The notes below the pieces were generated by a model that had not been told where the DNA came from, searched no databases, and saw nothing but the letters and a program-made list of their open reading frames with translations. A stretch of DNA of 59,379 nucleotides from the NCBI GenBank assembly GCA_964457405.1, contig CAYWEP010000001.1:1-59379 (forward strand), read 5' to 3'. Each line of letters opens with the position of its first letter. Position 1 is the first letter of the stretch. This DNA comes from CAYWEP01 sp964457405 (GTDB lineage: Bacteria; Patescibacteriota; Microgenomatia; Levybacterales; UBA12049). A program made the position numbers and the translations under genes. Positions 16,522 to 24,962 of the stretch are shown one piece after another.

Positions 16522-17508
16522 ATGAATCATAATGTAAATCGAGTTGGCCTGGGAACATACCCTTTTTCTGGTGTCTATGGTCCAATTTCACCAGAACTAG
16601 CCAAACTGATAGTTATGCAGTTTATTGAAAAGAAAGGGTATTATATAGATACAGCACCGGTTTATGGATTCGGGCAGGTCGAAACACTACTTGGAGAAGC
16701 ACTCCGTGACTATTCAAGAGAAAGCTATTATATCGCAACAAAATGTGGATATATTGACGTTGAAGGAAAAACCTTTCGGTCGGTGCAAAAATCGGCAAAG
16801 TATAAAGACATAATTGCTGAATGCGAAAAATCTCTTAACAGGCTCCACACTGACTATATTGACCTCTATTTCGTTCATTGGCCAGATCCAAATACTCCAT
16901 TCGATGAAACAATGAAAGCTCTTCTAAAACTACGGGCTGATGGCAAAATACGAGAGATAGGAGTATCAAATGTAAACTTAGAAGAACTTCAACGGTATAA
17001 CAAGGGAGGTGCGGTCAGATTTGTGCAGAACCGGTTCAGCCTTTTAAACAGAAGTATTTCGAAAGAATTCGAAGAATATATGATCGATCATTCTATACAG
17101 CTTGTGCCTTATCAAGTTATTGATCGCGGTCAACTAACGGGCACGGTATTTGAGAGAATCGGGAACCTTCGTGACGGTGATATTCGGAATGGCAGAAGTG
17201 ATTGGCAACCAGAAAAGTTAGAAGTTATATCAGGCTGGGTAAAAACTTCGCTATCACCCATTGCTAGGCGATTAGGCATTACCCTTGGTCAACTGTCAAT
17301 CGCATGGGCATTACATCAAAAATATCTGGGCTTTGTAATAGTTGGATTGACAAACCCTGAATACATTAAAATCAATCTAAAGGCAAACTCAATTACATTA
17401 AGTAGAGAGATAATTGAGGAAGTAGATGAGGCATATAAAAAGCTCGAAAGCACTATTCAATCACTGTACAAACAGTCAATACGAGAATTTAGGGGCCTGT
17501 CTGACTAG
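16522..17508 (+). CDS. Aldo/keto reductase
   Basis: The 328-residue TIM-barrel oxidoreductase has the catalytic tetrad D43 (YIDTAPVYG), Y48, K74 (ATKCG) and H119 (YFVHWPD). GVSNVNLEELQ and the C-terminal VIVGLTNPEYIKIN region bind the NADPH cofactor. In this setting it may reduce a keto-sugar, as aldo/keto reductases do in some deoxysugar pathways, but general reductase activity is equally possible. It is a single-gene plus-strand unit whose last 20 bases overlap the convergent sugar O-methyltransferase gene. Confidence 0.88.
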   Translation: MNHNVNRVGLGTYPFSGVYGPISPELAKLIVMQFIEKKGYYIDTAPVYGFGQVETLLGEALRDYSRESYYIATKCGYIDVEGKTFRSVQKSAKYKDIIAECEKSLNRLHTDYIDLYFVHWPDPNTPFDETMKALLKLRADGKIREIGVSNVNLEELQRYNKGGAVRFVQNRFSLLNRSISKEFEEYMIDHSIQLVPYQVIDRGQLTGTVFERIGNLRDGDIRNGRSDWQPEKLEVISGWVKTSLSPIARRLGITLGQLSIAWALHQKYLGFVIVGLTNPEYIKINLKANSITLSREIIEEVDEAYKKLESTIQSLYKQSIREFRGLSD

Positions 17509-18565
17509 ACATCTTATACAATGCTTCAAAAAATGTACTCTGAATTGGGTGATGGCGCTGAAAAATTGTGCGCCACTTTTTAGGAATAGGATACTCTTTT
17601 TGTGTAATATGATCGTTATCTTTTGTACGGGATCTTAGCCATTGCTTCGTATAAAAATACCCCTTCGTCAAACGATCAACATGAGCAATATAATTTCGTA
17701 TCTGTTTACGCGTCATTTCATGGAATGAACTCACGGTAAGAATATGATCGAAATATTTTTCAGGCAGATATTCAATCTGATGAGCCATAAGAAATCTTAT
17801 CTTCGCAGACTCGAACTCATTTTTAACTTTCTTAAACGATCCGAATGGTCTAAAGTAAAAAATTTTCTCTCCAAAAAAGACTTTTGACAAATAATCCTGC
17901 GATATAAAAAGGGCTGGCGGAATATCTATGATAGTATAAGAAATTTTCGGAATCGCTTTGAGAAATACATAGGCCAGCCTTCCGTACCCCGCACCGATCT
18001 CGGCTACATCCATACGCTTATTTAAGTCAATTTCTTTCGTTATGCTGTAAAACTCGTGAACAGAATTACATAAGTCCTGAGAGAGAGATCTTTTTTTATA
18101 AGCGACAAGAAAGGGATTACCGATAAGCGGCTCTTCTATTTTGCTTAAGATTTTTAGAATGTCCTCTCGGGAAACGTACTCCCATAGCGAGGCGATAAAA
18201 ATTTTATATATCAGCGCAGAGACTATACCAAACGATTCCGCATATATAATGCGAAGAAATAAATTAGGGGATTCCTTATCAAAACGCATCTCGCTTCTTG
18301 GGTTAATAAAATGACTTTCAAAAATTGGCGCAAAATTTCTTCTTCTCATCTCTAAAAGAATCGGTGATAATTGATGTCTTAGGATACCTAAAATTCCCCA
18401 ATTAAAATACTTCAAGTTAATCGATCTTTTAAAATTATCCAAACCACCAGAAAACAGTCGTTGCGTATGAGTTCTTCCTGCCTCTATCCAATAATTTGAG
18501 GGCTGATACACCTCTGGTGCTTTTTTGAGTTCCTCTAGCATTTCTGTCAATACCTTTTTATTCAT
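17489..18565 (-). CDS. Putative sugar O-methyltransferase (TIGR04371-like)
   Basis: The 358-residue protein has a long helical N-terminal part of about 190 residues and then a class I methyltransferase core: DVAEIGAGYGRLAYVFL (motif I), YTIIDIPPALFISQDYL (motif II with the characteristic DIPP) and FDHILTVSSFHEMTRKQ (motif IV). The DIPP.L..(S/A)Q.YLS pattern is that of the putative sugar O-methyltransferase family TIGR04371, often found in capsule and O-antigen loci. It is the last gene of a ten-gene minus operon, and its end overlaps the convergent reductase by 20 bases. Confidence 0.8.
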   Translation of the reverse strand: MNKKVLTEMLEELKKAPEVYQPSNYWIEAGRTHTQRLFSGGLDNFKRSINLKYFNWGILGILRHQLSPILLEMRRRNFAPIFESHFINPRSEMRFDKESPNLFLRIIYAESFGIVSALIYKIFIASLWEYVSREDILKILSKIEEPLIGNPFLVAYKKRSLSQDLCNSVHEFYSITKEIDLNKRMDVAEIGAGYGRLAYVFLKAIPKISYTIIDIPPALFISQDYLSKVFFGEKIFYFRPFGSFKKVKNEFESAKIRFLMAHQIEYLPEKYFDHILTVSSFHEMTRKQIRNYIAHVDRLTKGYFYTKQWLRSRTKDNDHITQKEYPIPKKWRTIFQRHHPIQSTFFEALYKMSSQTGP

Positions 18566-18580
18566 AGGGGTGATGACTTG

Positions 18581-19282
18581 TTATGTTATCCAAATTTTCC
18601 AAATGTAGTAGAATTTTCGTATCGCCCACCAGGCTTTCTTTGTAAAGGTTCCGGAAACAGATGAAATACCAATGCGTGATCGAAAATGAATTGGGATCTC
18701 AATAAAATTAACGTTTCCTTTAGCTGCAACCAACACCCATTCTGTTGCAAAAATTCCATCTGCAGAATTACATTCTGTGGAAATATGCTCCCATGCTTTT
18801 TTAGAAGTTAGTCTAAGTGTACACCCAAGATCTGTAAGCGGAGAACACGCATATAGATACGTAACGACTTTTGCAAGAAAGACGTCAAGAATTCTTTTAA
18901 TATATGACATATCAGAATCCTTGTGGACAAGCGAAAGATGAGTTCTCGATCCAAAAACCATAGGAAAATCGTCACTATAGGCAAGGAGCTTGATGACATC
19001 ACGACCGTCAAAGGAACCATCTGGCTCAGCGACAATCAAAAGATCACCCTTCGATGACGCCAGTCCCTTTCGAATGGCATGACCATAGCCTTGCCGATTT
19101 TCATGAACTAGAATTGCCCGAGTTTTTTTCACTTCCTCTCTGGTTCCTTTTTCCGCGTTATTATCAACAACGATAATTTCATCAACATAACCCGTGCCAT
19201 CAAACTCCTCTATTAATTTCCGTATTGACTTTTTTTCCCTGTAGGTGGGGAATATAACGCTGACTTTTTTTGATTTCCACAT
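18581..19282 (-). CDS. GT2 family glycosyltransferase (DPM1-like)
   Basis: The 233-residue GT-A protein has VSVIFPTYREKKSI at the start, IIVVDNNAEKGT near residue 38, RQGYGHAIRKGLA near 65 and AEPDGSFDG at the DXD position. It then has DLGCTLRLTSKKAW, where many polyprenyl-phosphate glycosyltransferases carry a similar acceptor motif. No membrane helices are obvious. It lies one base from the GT-C-like gene at 19284-20753, a repeat of the GT2/GT-C pairing seen at 13373-15662, which suggests it charges a lipid donor for that membrane protein (inference). Confidence 0.82.
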   Translation of the reverse strand: MWKSKKVSVIFPTYREKKSIRKLIEEFDGTGYVDEIIVVDNNAEKGTREEVKKTRAILVHENRQGYGHAIRKGLASSKGDLLIVAEPDGSFDGRDVIKLLAYSDDFPMVFGSRTHLSLVHKDSDMSYIKRILDVFLAKVVTYLYACSPLTDLGCTLRLTSKKAWEHISTECNSADGIFATEWVLVAAKGNVNFIEIPIHFRSRIGISSVSGTFTKKAWWAIRKFYYIWKIWIT

Positions 19283-19283
19283 A

Positions 19284-20753
19284 TTACTTTACTTTGGTTT
19301 CTTTTACACAGTTGCAGGCGGCATCATACGCTATCGTTAAAACATGTTCATAGTCCGGTATTTTAGTTTTCCAATCTCTATAGGCCATGCTTTCGGTATC
19401 ATATGTGACAGTACCATTTCCGAGTTGCTCCGTAAAAAAATGAGCCTCTTGCACCCAGAATTCTGGATATGTAGCAACCACAAGCGTGCCAGGCTTGAGC
19501 ATATCACGGGTTTTTATCACATGTGAAAATAATGCCTTTGTGGATTCATTCCATTGAAATGTCCGACGGAATATATAATCGATGACAGTTACATTGATAA
19601 TATAGTACGCTATAAGGATACCGATACCGAGTAGCCTGCGAACGTCCTTGTGTCGAAGAAAAACGTACCAGGTGAATATTCCCCAAAAAATACCTAAGAA
19701 AAAGTTAGGGTAATATAAATATCTATTGGAATCTGGCACTATGACCGAGTCCAACCTGACGTACGCGTTGAGAAAAAAAATTGCTGGCACAGAAGTGATA
19801 CACGTAAGAAGGAGTGCTCTGAACTTTGGAAGGAATTTATAAAGGGTAACGAACGCGATGATGTAGACGAGCAGTACAAAAGGGATACTGGCTGCTGCAT
19901 GACGAGCGTCTATATCTCTGAGCGGACTTTCAGAAAAAAGATTGGGCAAAATAGAGCTATATTGAGACCAATGTGCAAGTTGGAGTGCAATTGCACGAAA
20001 ATAATCGTATTTGGCAGGATTTAAGACAAATTCAGTTAGCGTCCTACCTGGTCCCCAGTCTCCGTAAGTTGATCGTTGCAACAAAACTATACTTGTACTT
20101 GTAATAAAATACGCTGCTCCGATAAGTATTCCTTTCCACGTCTCTTTTTTCCAAGAACGCACCGTGCACCACCAGATAGGATAAAGTACAAAAGGAGGAG
20201 TCAGAAGAAGCGCCAAGTGACCAAGCTTAAGACCCACAAGATATAGAACCAAAGAAAATGCGAATATTTTTTTCTTTCCTGTCGTGAGAAATAAGTGGAG
20301 AAACAAAAAGCTAGCGAGTACGAATGGTATATTGGTAACGCGTTCTAGGAAAAAACAATAACAATGAGTGCCATACATATTCCAATTTCCGAAATAGCTA
20401 GTCCCTGCAATAAGTGTCGAAACAAAGGCTATACTGGAAGATTTTGTAATGACGCGTACCAAAACATAAAAAAGTAAAACAAGAAGCAATATAAATACCA
20501 ATTCAAACCATAGATAGCCGCGTATATTGGCCCCAAAGAATTTAGGTAAAATTGCTCCTAAGATAGAAGCGTCTAACTCTAATCCCGTTATCCAGTGCCG
20601 TTGACCCCAAAATCGCTGTTGTTCAGCCGCAAGCATATGAACAAATCCGTCGCTTCGAATAACAATCTCCGGCAAAAGCCGCCACGTGTATCCAGTAAGC
20701 ACAATAGATAAGAGAAGGAAAATAATGTCCAAAGACTTACCTTTAAAAAGCAT
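19284..20753 (-). CDS. Multi-span membrane protein, GT-C-like, cysteine-tail family
   Basis: I prefer the ATG at 20753 (489 residues); a GTG at 20786 would overlap the upstream gene by 22 bases. About eleven hydrophobic segments are visible. An acidic residue in VIRSDGFVHML lies just after the first helix, where GT-C catalytic acids sit. THCYCFFLERV near residue 135, SNRYLYYP near 345, FFTEQLG and the C-terminal AYDAACNCVKE are shared with the tandem copy at 20765-22255 and partly with 14139-15662. I do not recognise a named family; a sugar or other group transferase on the outer face is inferred. Confidence 0.65.
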   Translation of the reverse strand: MLFKGKSLDIIFLLLSIVLTGYTWRLLPEIVIRSDGFVHMLAAEQQRFWGQRHWITGLELDASILGAILPKFFGANIRGYLWFELVFILLLVLLFYVLVRVITKSSSIAFVSTLIAGTSYFGNWNMYGTHCYCFFLERVTNIPFVLASFLFLHLFLTTGKKKIFAFSLVLYLVGLKLGHLALLLTPPFVLYPIWWCTVRSWKKETWKGILIGAAYFITSTSIVLLQRSTYGDWGPGRTLTEFVLNPAKYDYFRAIALQLAHWSQYSSILPNLFSESPLRDIDARHAAASIPFVLLVYIIAFVTLYKFLPKFRALLLTCITSVPAIFFLNAYVRLDSVIVPDSNRYLYYPNFFLGIFWGIFTWYVFLRHKDVRRLLGIGILIAYYIINVTVIDYIFRRTFQWNESTKALFSHVIKTRDMLKPGTLVVATYPEFWVQEAHFFTEQLGNGTVTYDTESMAYRDWKTKIPDYEHVLTIAYDAACNCVKETKVK

Positions 20754-20764
20754 AGTTCTTATCT

Positions 20765-22255
20765 TTATTCTTTTCCTTTCAGCCACACCTCACGGAGACA
20801 GTTGCATGATCGTCTATAGTGCAAACGGACGACGTTTGTTGAAGACAATGCGGTCCGTTCCCACATGCTGGTCTCTGAAAACGTGTTTTCCTCGGACATC
20901 ACCGTTACTCCGAAAGGCTTCAGCTGTTCAGTAAAAAATGCTGCCTCATAAACACCCACTTCATCATACGGCGCAACAATTAATGTGTTTTTCGCAAATC
21001 CGCGAGCCTTCGTTTGTATATAATCATACACCAATTTTGTCGGTCGATTAAAACGCATACTCAGAAGATATGCATCTCGTATAAGAACCATATTCATGAG
21101 GACGTACCCTGCGACAAAAAGAGAGGCAACTATCCGAAATAGTTTTTTTCGACTTATTAGAAGCACCATAATAAAGAGAGTCCAAAACAAAGACAGAAAC
21201 ATCGTCGGGTAATATAAGTATCTATTGGCTCCTGCTTGGTACAGTACGTCATACTGTCCAAAAAGCGCATTTACATAAAAAATACTTATAGTGCCAAAAA
21301 CCATTGTTACTAGAAACGCTCGGTACTTTGGGAAAAAACGGAATATTATGTAGGAAACCAAGATATAGAGAGCCATAATATATGGCGTTATCGCCTCTAT
21401 GGCTCTAAAATTGTCGGTTTCCGGCTGCAATCCTTTTAATTGAAAGATATCAGCAATGAGCAAGGGATATTCCGTCCAATAGACGAATTGACGTATAATT
21501 TTTTGCGGCCAAAGATACACCTCGGGATGAAAAAAGAAGTCAACTGGCGACCACTTAAGTTGAAACCCGGATTCATGAACTCGTTGTATAAGGACAAAAA
21601 AAATGGTTATCCCAACATACGTGGCACCCAAAAGCCAATTTCTGATTCCCTTCCCTCTTTGCAAAAATAATGCCCAGCAAACGGGATAAAAGAAAAAATA
21701 GGCAGTAACAAATACGCTCCAGTGTCCCACACCAATACCCAAAAAATATAACATGAGCGAGACTATTCCGTCCCGCCTTTTTCTATTCTCTAAAAAACGA
21801 TGAAGATATACCGCCGCAGGCAACAAAAAAAGGACAGGAATAATGCGTTCGAGAAAAAAACAATAGCAATGTGAAGAGTACATACCCCAGTTGCCGAAAT
21901 AATTGGTAGCAAAAAAAACTGAGGCGATAAATGCGAAGATAGGCTTTTTAAATATCGTTATCGCGAGCCAATAAAATAATGCGTGGGTGGCCAGCATGAC
22001 AATATACGCCGTCCACCAATACAGCGCGATATTGATCCCGTAGAGTTTAGAGAAAAACCAACCAAGTGACACAGCAGACAGCTCAAACCCGGTATAAAAA
22101 AAGTCGCGACCGAAAAATTCCCGCTGTGTCTTGGATATAAGGTACACAAAACCATCTCCCCGTATGACTTGCTCTGGGATAAAACGCCATACATAGGCTG
22201 ACAGAATAAGGAGAAGGAATAGGTAGACTACATGAGTGCGCTTAGCTGCGTTCAT
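20765..22255 (-). CDS. Multi-span membrane protein, GT-C-like, cysteine-tail family (tandem copy)
   Basis: The 496-residue paralog of the next gene downstream has the same order of parts: VIRGDGFVYLI after helix one, SHCYCFFLERI near residue 132, GANRYLYYP near 340, FFTEQL and a terminal HYRRSCNCLRE. The paired cysteines near the first inner-third loop and at the very end are conserved in both tandem copies. Its start overlaps the stop of the upstream decarboxylase-like gene (TAATG), so the two are translationally linked. Function unknown beyond a likely GT-C role. Confidence 0.65.
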   Translation of the reverse strand: MNAAKRTHVVYLFLLLILSAYVWRFIPEQVIRGDGFVYLISKTQREFFGRDFFYTGFELSAVSLGWFFSKLYGINIALYWWTAYIVMLATHALFYWLAITIFKKPIFAFIASVFFATNYFGNWGMYSSHCYCFFLERIIPVLFLLPAAVYLHRFLENRKRRDGIVSLMLYFLGIGVGHWSVFVTAYFFFYPVCWALFLQRGKGIRNWLLGATYVGITIFFVLIQRVHESGFQLKWSPVDFFFHPEVYLWPQKIIRQFVYWTEYPLLIADIFQLKGLQPETDNFRAIEAITPYIMALYILVSYIIFRFFPKYRAFLVTMVFGTISIFYVNALFGQYDVLYQAGANRYLYYPTMFLSLFWTLFIMVLLISRKKLFRIVASLFVAGYVLMNMVLIRDAYLLSMRFNRPTKLVYDYIQTKARGFAKNTLIVAPYDEVGVYEAAFFTEQLKPFGVTVMSEENTFSETSMWERTALSSTNVVRLHYRRSCNCLREVWLKGKE

Positions 22256-23307
22256 TACAATTGGGTTTTATACCAACGAAGTGTTCGCGATAATCCTGTC
22301 TTTAAATCTATTTTTGGGGAATAGTCAAGAGCCTTTCGAATCTTTGTTAAATCTGGACACCGTCGTCGGGGTCCTTCCAAAGGATAATCTTGCGGGTAGC
22401 CAACTGATTTGATGGTGATTTTATTTAGAAAAAGTTCGCTGACCATTCGAGCTAAATTCATCATATTAACTTCAGGATAGTCATTTCCCACATTATATAC
22501 CTCTCCGTTCATTTTCGACAAAAGCACTTTGAAGAATGCGGTAACCGCGTCTGTAATGTAACAAAACGTTCGGGTTTGATTTCCGCCAACATGTACTGGA
22601 AGAGGAGCCTTTTTTAGTGCATTCGTAAGAAATGATGGTATTACTCGATAATCATCGAGTCGCATGCCCGGTCCATAGACATTAAATGGCCGCACTATTT
22701 TGACCGGTATTCCAAAACGCTGGTGATAGATAAGACTCATTGTTTCACCTAATCGCTTTGATTCATCGTAGCACGCACGTGGTCCAATTGAGGAAACATT
22801 TCCTGGATATGTTTCTGGAGTTGGTACAAAATTTGGATCAGGATCTCCGTAAACTTCACTCGATGAAAAAAATAGAAAACTCTTTACTTTTTTTTCTCGT
22901 GCCAGCTCAAGCATATTTCTCGTGCCAAGAGTTGCCACTTCGAGCGTTTCGAGCGGATACCTCATGTAATACACGGGAGAGGCAATTCCAGCAGCGTGAA
23001 TAATATAATCAATTGGTCTGTCGTACACTAATTTTGTTCGGACATCATGCTGAATAAATAAAAAGTCACTATCTTTTCCGAGAAAACTGCCATGCTGTTT
23101 TGTGCCTGTTATGTAGTTATCGACGCTGATTATTGTGCATTTTTTCTTCAAAGAACTGTTAAGATGCCACAGAGTATAAAGCAAGTATTTACCTAAAAAT
23201 CCGGATCCTCCAGTTATAAGAATGGTTTTTCCAGAAATATCACGAGCCTCATGTTTTATCTCTTTGGCAATTTTTTTTACGTCTTCTAGGATAACTCTAT
23301 TGGTCAT
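22255..23307 (-). CDS. UDP-glucuronate decarboxylase (UXS)-like NAD-dependent epimerase/decarboxylase
   Basis: The 350-residue extended SDR has ITGGSGFLG near residues 31-39 and the Y180/K184 pair in ACYDESKR. FFSSSEVYGDP carries E151, and a GPRRRCPD segment near the end supplies an arginine; in human UXS a Glu in this position and an Arg here perform decarboxylation (family knowledge). The natural reaction of UXS is UDP-glucuronate to UDP-xylose. A 30-residue helical N-terminal extension precedes the Rossmann fold. It overlaps the C-methyltransferase gene upstream by ATGA, so it may act on a different, branched sugar. A second UXS-like enzyme lies at 30327-31289. Confidence 0.75.
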   Translation of the reverse strand: MTNRVILEDVKKIAKEIKHEARDISGKTILITGGSGFLGKYLLYTLWHLNSSLKKKCTIISVDNYITGTKQHGSFLGKDSDFLFIQHDVRTKLVYDRPIDYIIHAAGIASPVYYMRYPLETLEVATLGTRNMLELAREKKVKSFLFFSSSEVYGDPDPNFVPTPETYPGNVSSIGPRACYDESKRLGETMSLIYHQRFGIPVKIVRPFNVYGPGMRLDDYRVIPSFLTNALKKAPLPVHVGGNQTRTFCYITDAVTAFFKVLLSKMNGEVYNVGNDYPEVNMMNLARMVSELFLNKITIKSVGYPQDYPLEGPRRRCPDLTKIRKALDYSPKIDLKTGLSRTLRWYKTQL

Positions 23308-24545
23308 ATGACTTTCGGGGTGGGAACAGGAATGATAAATTTTCCTCCGAAATCCTTATATTTTTTATGTATAGTCATAATTGAATCTGCAAAATTCCAG
23401 GCCAAGATTAAAACATAATCTGGTTTTTGTACGTAGAGTTGTTTTGTCGCAACCACGGGAATATGAGTTCCCGGCGTAAACAAACCGACTTTAAATGGAC
23501 TATCATCAACAATAAAATCGAGTGTTTCTTTTCCTAGATGAAAGTAGTGAAGTAGCGTGGTTGATTTGGCCGGCGCTCCATACGCTGCTATACGCTTCTT
23601 CTGTTTTTTGAGCTTGGTGAGCAGCGTCGTTAAATCTGTTTTGTTTTTCCAGATTTTTTTTGCAAACACTCTATATGTGTCAATGTCATGAAGCTTCATG
23701 CGCTCCTCCAGGTCGAGAAACCTCTGCACTGACTTCTTCGTAGTGAATTTCGCGCCTTCTAGGCATACGAACAGTCTTACCGACCCGCCGTGAACCGGTG
23801 TTTTGACAACATCGAAAATCCGCATGCCGAAACGCCGAAAAAACCGGGCAAGCGGCCGGAGAGAGAGATACGAAAGGTGTTCATGATACACGATGTCAAA
23901 TAATTTTTTTTCAACCATGTCTCCGTTATACGGTGCCTCTATGACAAAGACGCCTTCGTTGTCAAGAAGCTCATGGACGGCGCGCATTATCTCATCCAAA
24001 TCATGAATGTGTGCAAATACATTGTTGGCCGTGATGACAGCTGCCTTCCCATGCTTTTTTGCAATGCGTTTGGCCACATTGACGTTGAAAAAACTGGATA
24101 ACGTTGGAATTCCTTCACGGGTGGCGCGGGCCGCAACATTTCTAGCAGGATCTACTCCCAAAACTTTTGCCCCCAAAGCCTTAAACGGCCGCAGCAGTAC
24201 CCCATCGTTACTTCCCATTTCCACGACTAAATCACCCTTTTTCAGCTGGAAACGCGAAAAAACCGAACGCGCGTACTCTTCAAAATGAGCGACCGTCACT
24301 TTTGACGTCGACGATACCCAGACGTAGTGACGAAAGAGAATCTCCGGATTAACCACATGGCTTAATTGGAGCTGCCCGCAGCGAGTACAAAAATTTACCT
24401 TGAGCGGAAAAAAATCCTCTGCCTTACGAAGCTCGCTTTTTTTCAGAAATGAATTTGCCGGCGGCGTTTGGCCGAAATCAAGCACTTGGTGAAGCTTTGA
24501 ATTTCCGCATAGCCGACAGGAGGTAGTGACCGTGACTTTTTCCAT
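23304..24545 (-). CDS. NDP-hexose C-methyltransferase (TylC3/TcaB9-like)
   Basis: The 413-residue protein has all three parts of the family. A zinc-binding head uses C10, C13, C53 and C56 (CRLCG and CTRCG). A SAM domain has VVEMGSNDGVLL at 107-118 and NNVFAHI with H179. YHEH at 220-223 matches the catalytic Tyr-Glu-His cluster known from TcaB9. The C-terminal domain begins at IAAYGAPAKSTTLLHY. The family adds a methyl carbon to C3 of a dTDP-4-keto deoxysugar, giving a branched sugar. With rmlB and a cupin directly upstream, synthesis of a branched dTDP-6-deoxyhexose is the natural reading. Confidence 0.88.
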   Translation of the reverse strand: MEKVTVTTSCRLCGNSKLHQVLDFGQTPPANSFLKKSELRKAEDFFPLKVNFCTRCGQLQLSHVVNPEILFRHYVWVSSTSKVTVAHFEEYARSVFSRFQLKKGDLVVEMGSNDGVLLRPFKALGAKVLGVDPARNVAARATREGIPTLSSFFNVNVAKRIAKKHGKAAVITANNVFAHIHDLDEIMRAVHELLDNEGVFVIEAPYNGDMVEKKLFDIVYHEHLSYLSLRPLARFFRRFGMRIFDVVKTPVHGGSVRLFVCLEGAKFTTKKSVQRFLDLEERMKLHDIDTYRVFAKKIWKNKTDLTTLLTKLKKQKKRIAAYGAPAKSTTLLHYFHLGKETLDFIVDDSPFKVGLFTPGTHIPVVATKQLYVQKPDYVLILAWNFADSIMTIHKKYKDFGGKFIIPVPTPKVI

Positions 24546-24560
24546 TTTCCATTTGTATCA

Positions 24561-24953
24561 TTACGGGACAATCGTGACGCGCATGGTATCTTCCTCGTAG
24601 GCATCCTGTTTTCGCTTCTCCGTGGTAAAAGCATACAACACAGTGTCTTCCAAAAATTTCACGGCATGAACGATGTCGGGACCCGTGTAAACTAAATCAC
24701 CGGGTCCCAGAACAACCATTTCTATTTTTGCCTTCGGGTCATTTGCAGGCTTTTCGGAATATTCACACTTTCCGCTTTCCACATAAAGGCAATGGGAATC
24801 CCTCTTGTGATAGTGGTTGGACCGTACGGTTCCGGCTTTGCTCGTGATACGCAGGACAACGCGAAAAACAAAACCGTCCTGATCAACAACTCGGGCAATG
24901 CCGCCCCGGTCGTCGACAAATTCGTCCGTAACATGCGTCACACGGATAGCCAT
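24561..24953 (-). CDS. Cupin-fold protein, NDP-sugar isomerase/epimerase-like
   Basis: The frame extends to a TTG at 24959, but the ATG at 24953 is the likelier start (130 residues). SNHYHKRDSHCLYVESGK has the His-rich first cupin motif, and GPGDLVYTGPDIVHAVKF is the second motif with its Pro-x-x-x-His. Small cupins beside rmlB are often 3,4-ketoisomerases or 3,5-epimerases of dTDP-4-keto-6-deoxyglucose, but this one lacks the RxxHAHK pattern of FdtA, so the precise reaction is open. It sits between rmlB (9 bases) and the C-methyltransferase (15 bases), all co-directional. Confidence 0.75.
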   Translation of the reverse strand: MAIRVTHVTDEFVDDRGGIARVVDQDGFVFRVVLRITSKAGTVRSNHYHKRDSHCLYVESGKCEYSEKPANDPKAKIEMVVLGPGDLVYTGPDIVHAVKFLEDTVLYAFTTEKRKQDAYEEDTMRVTIVP

Positions 24954-24962
24954 AGGCAATCA

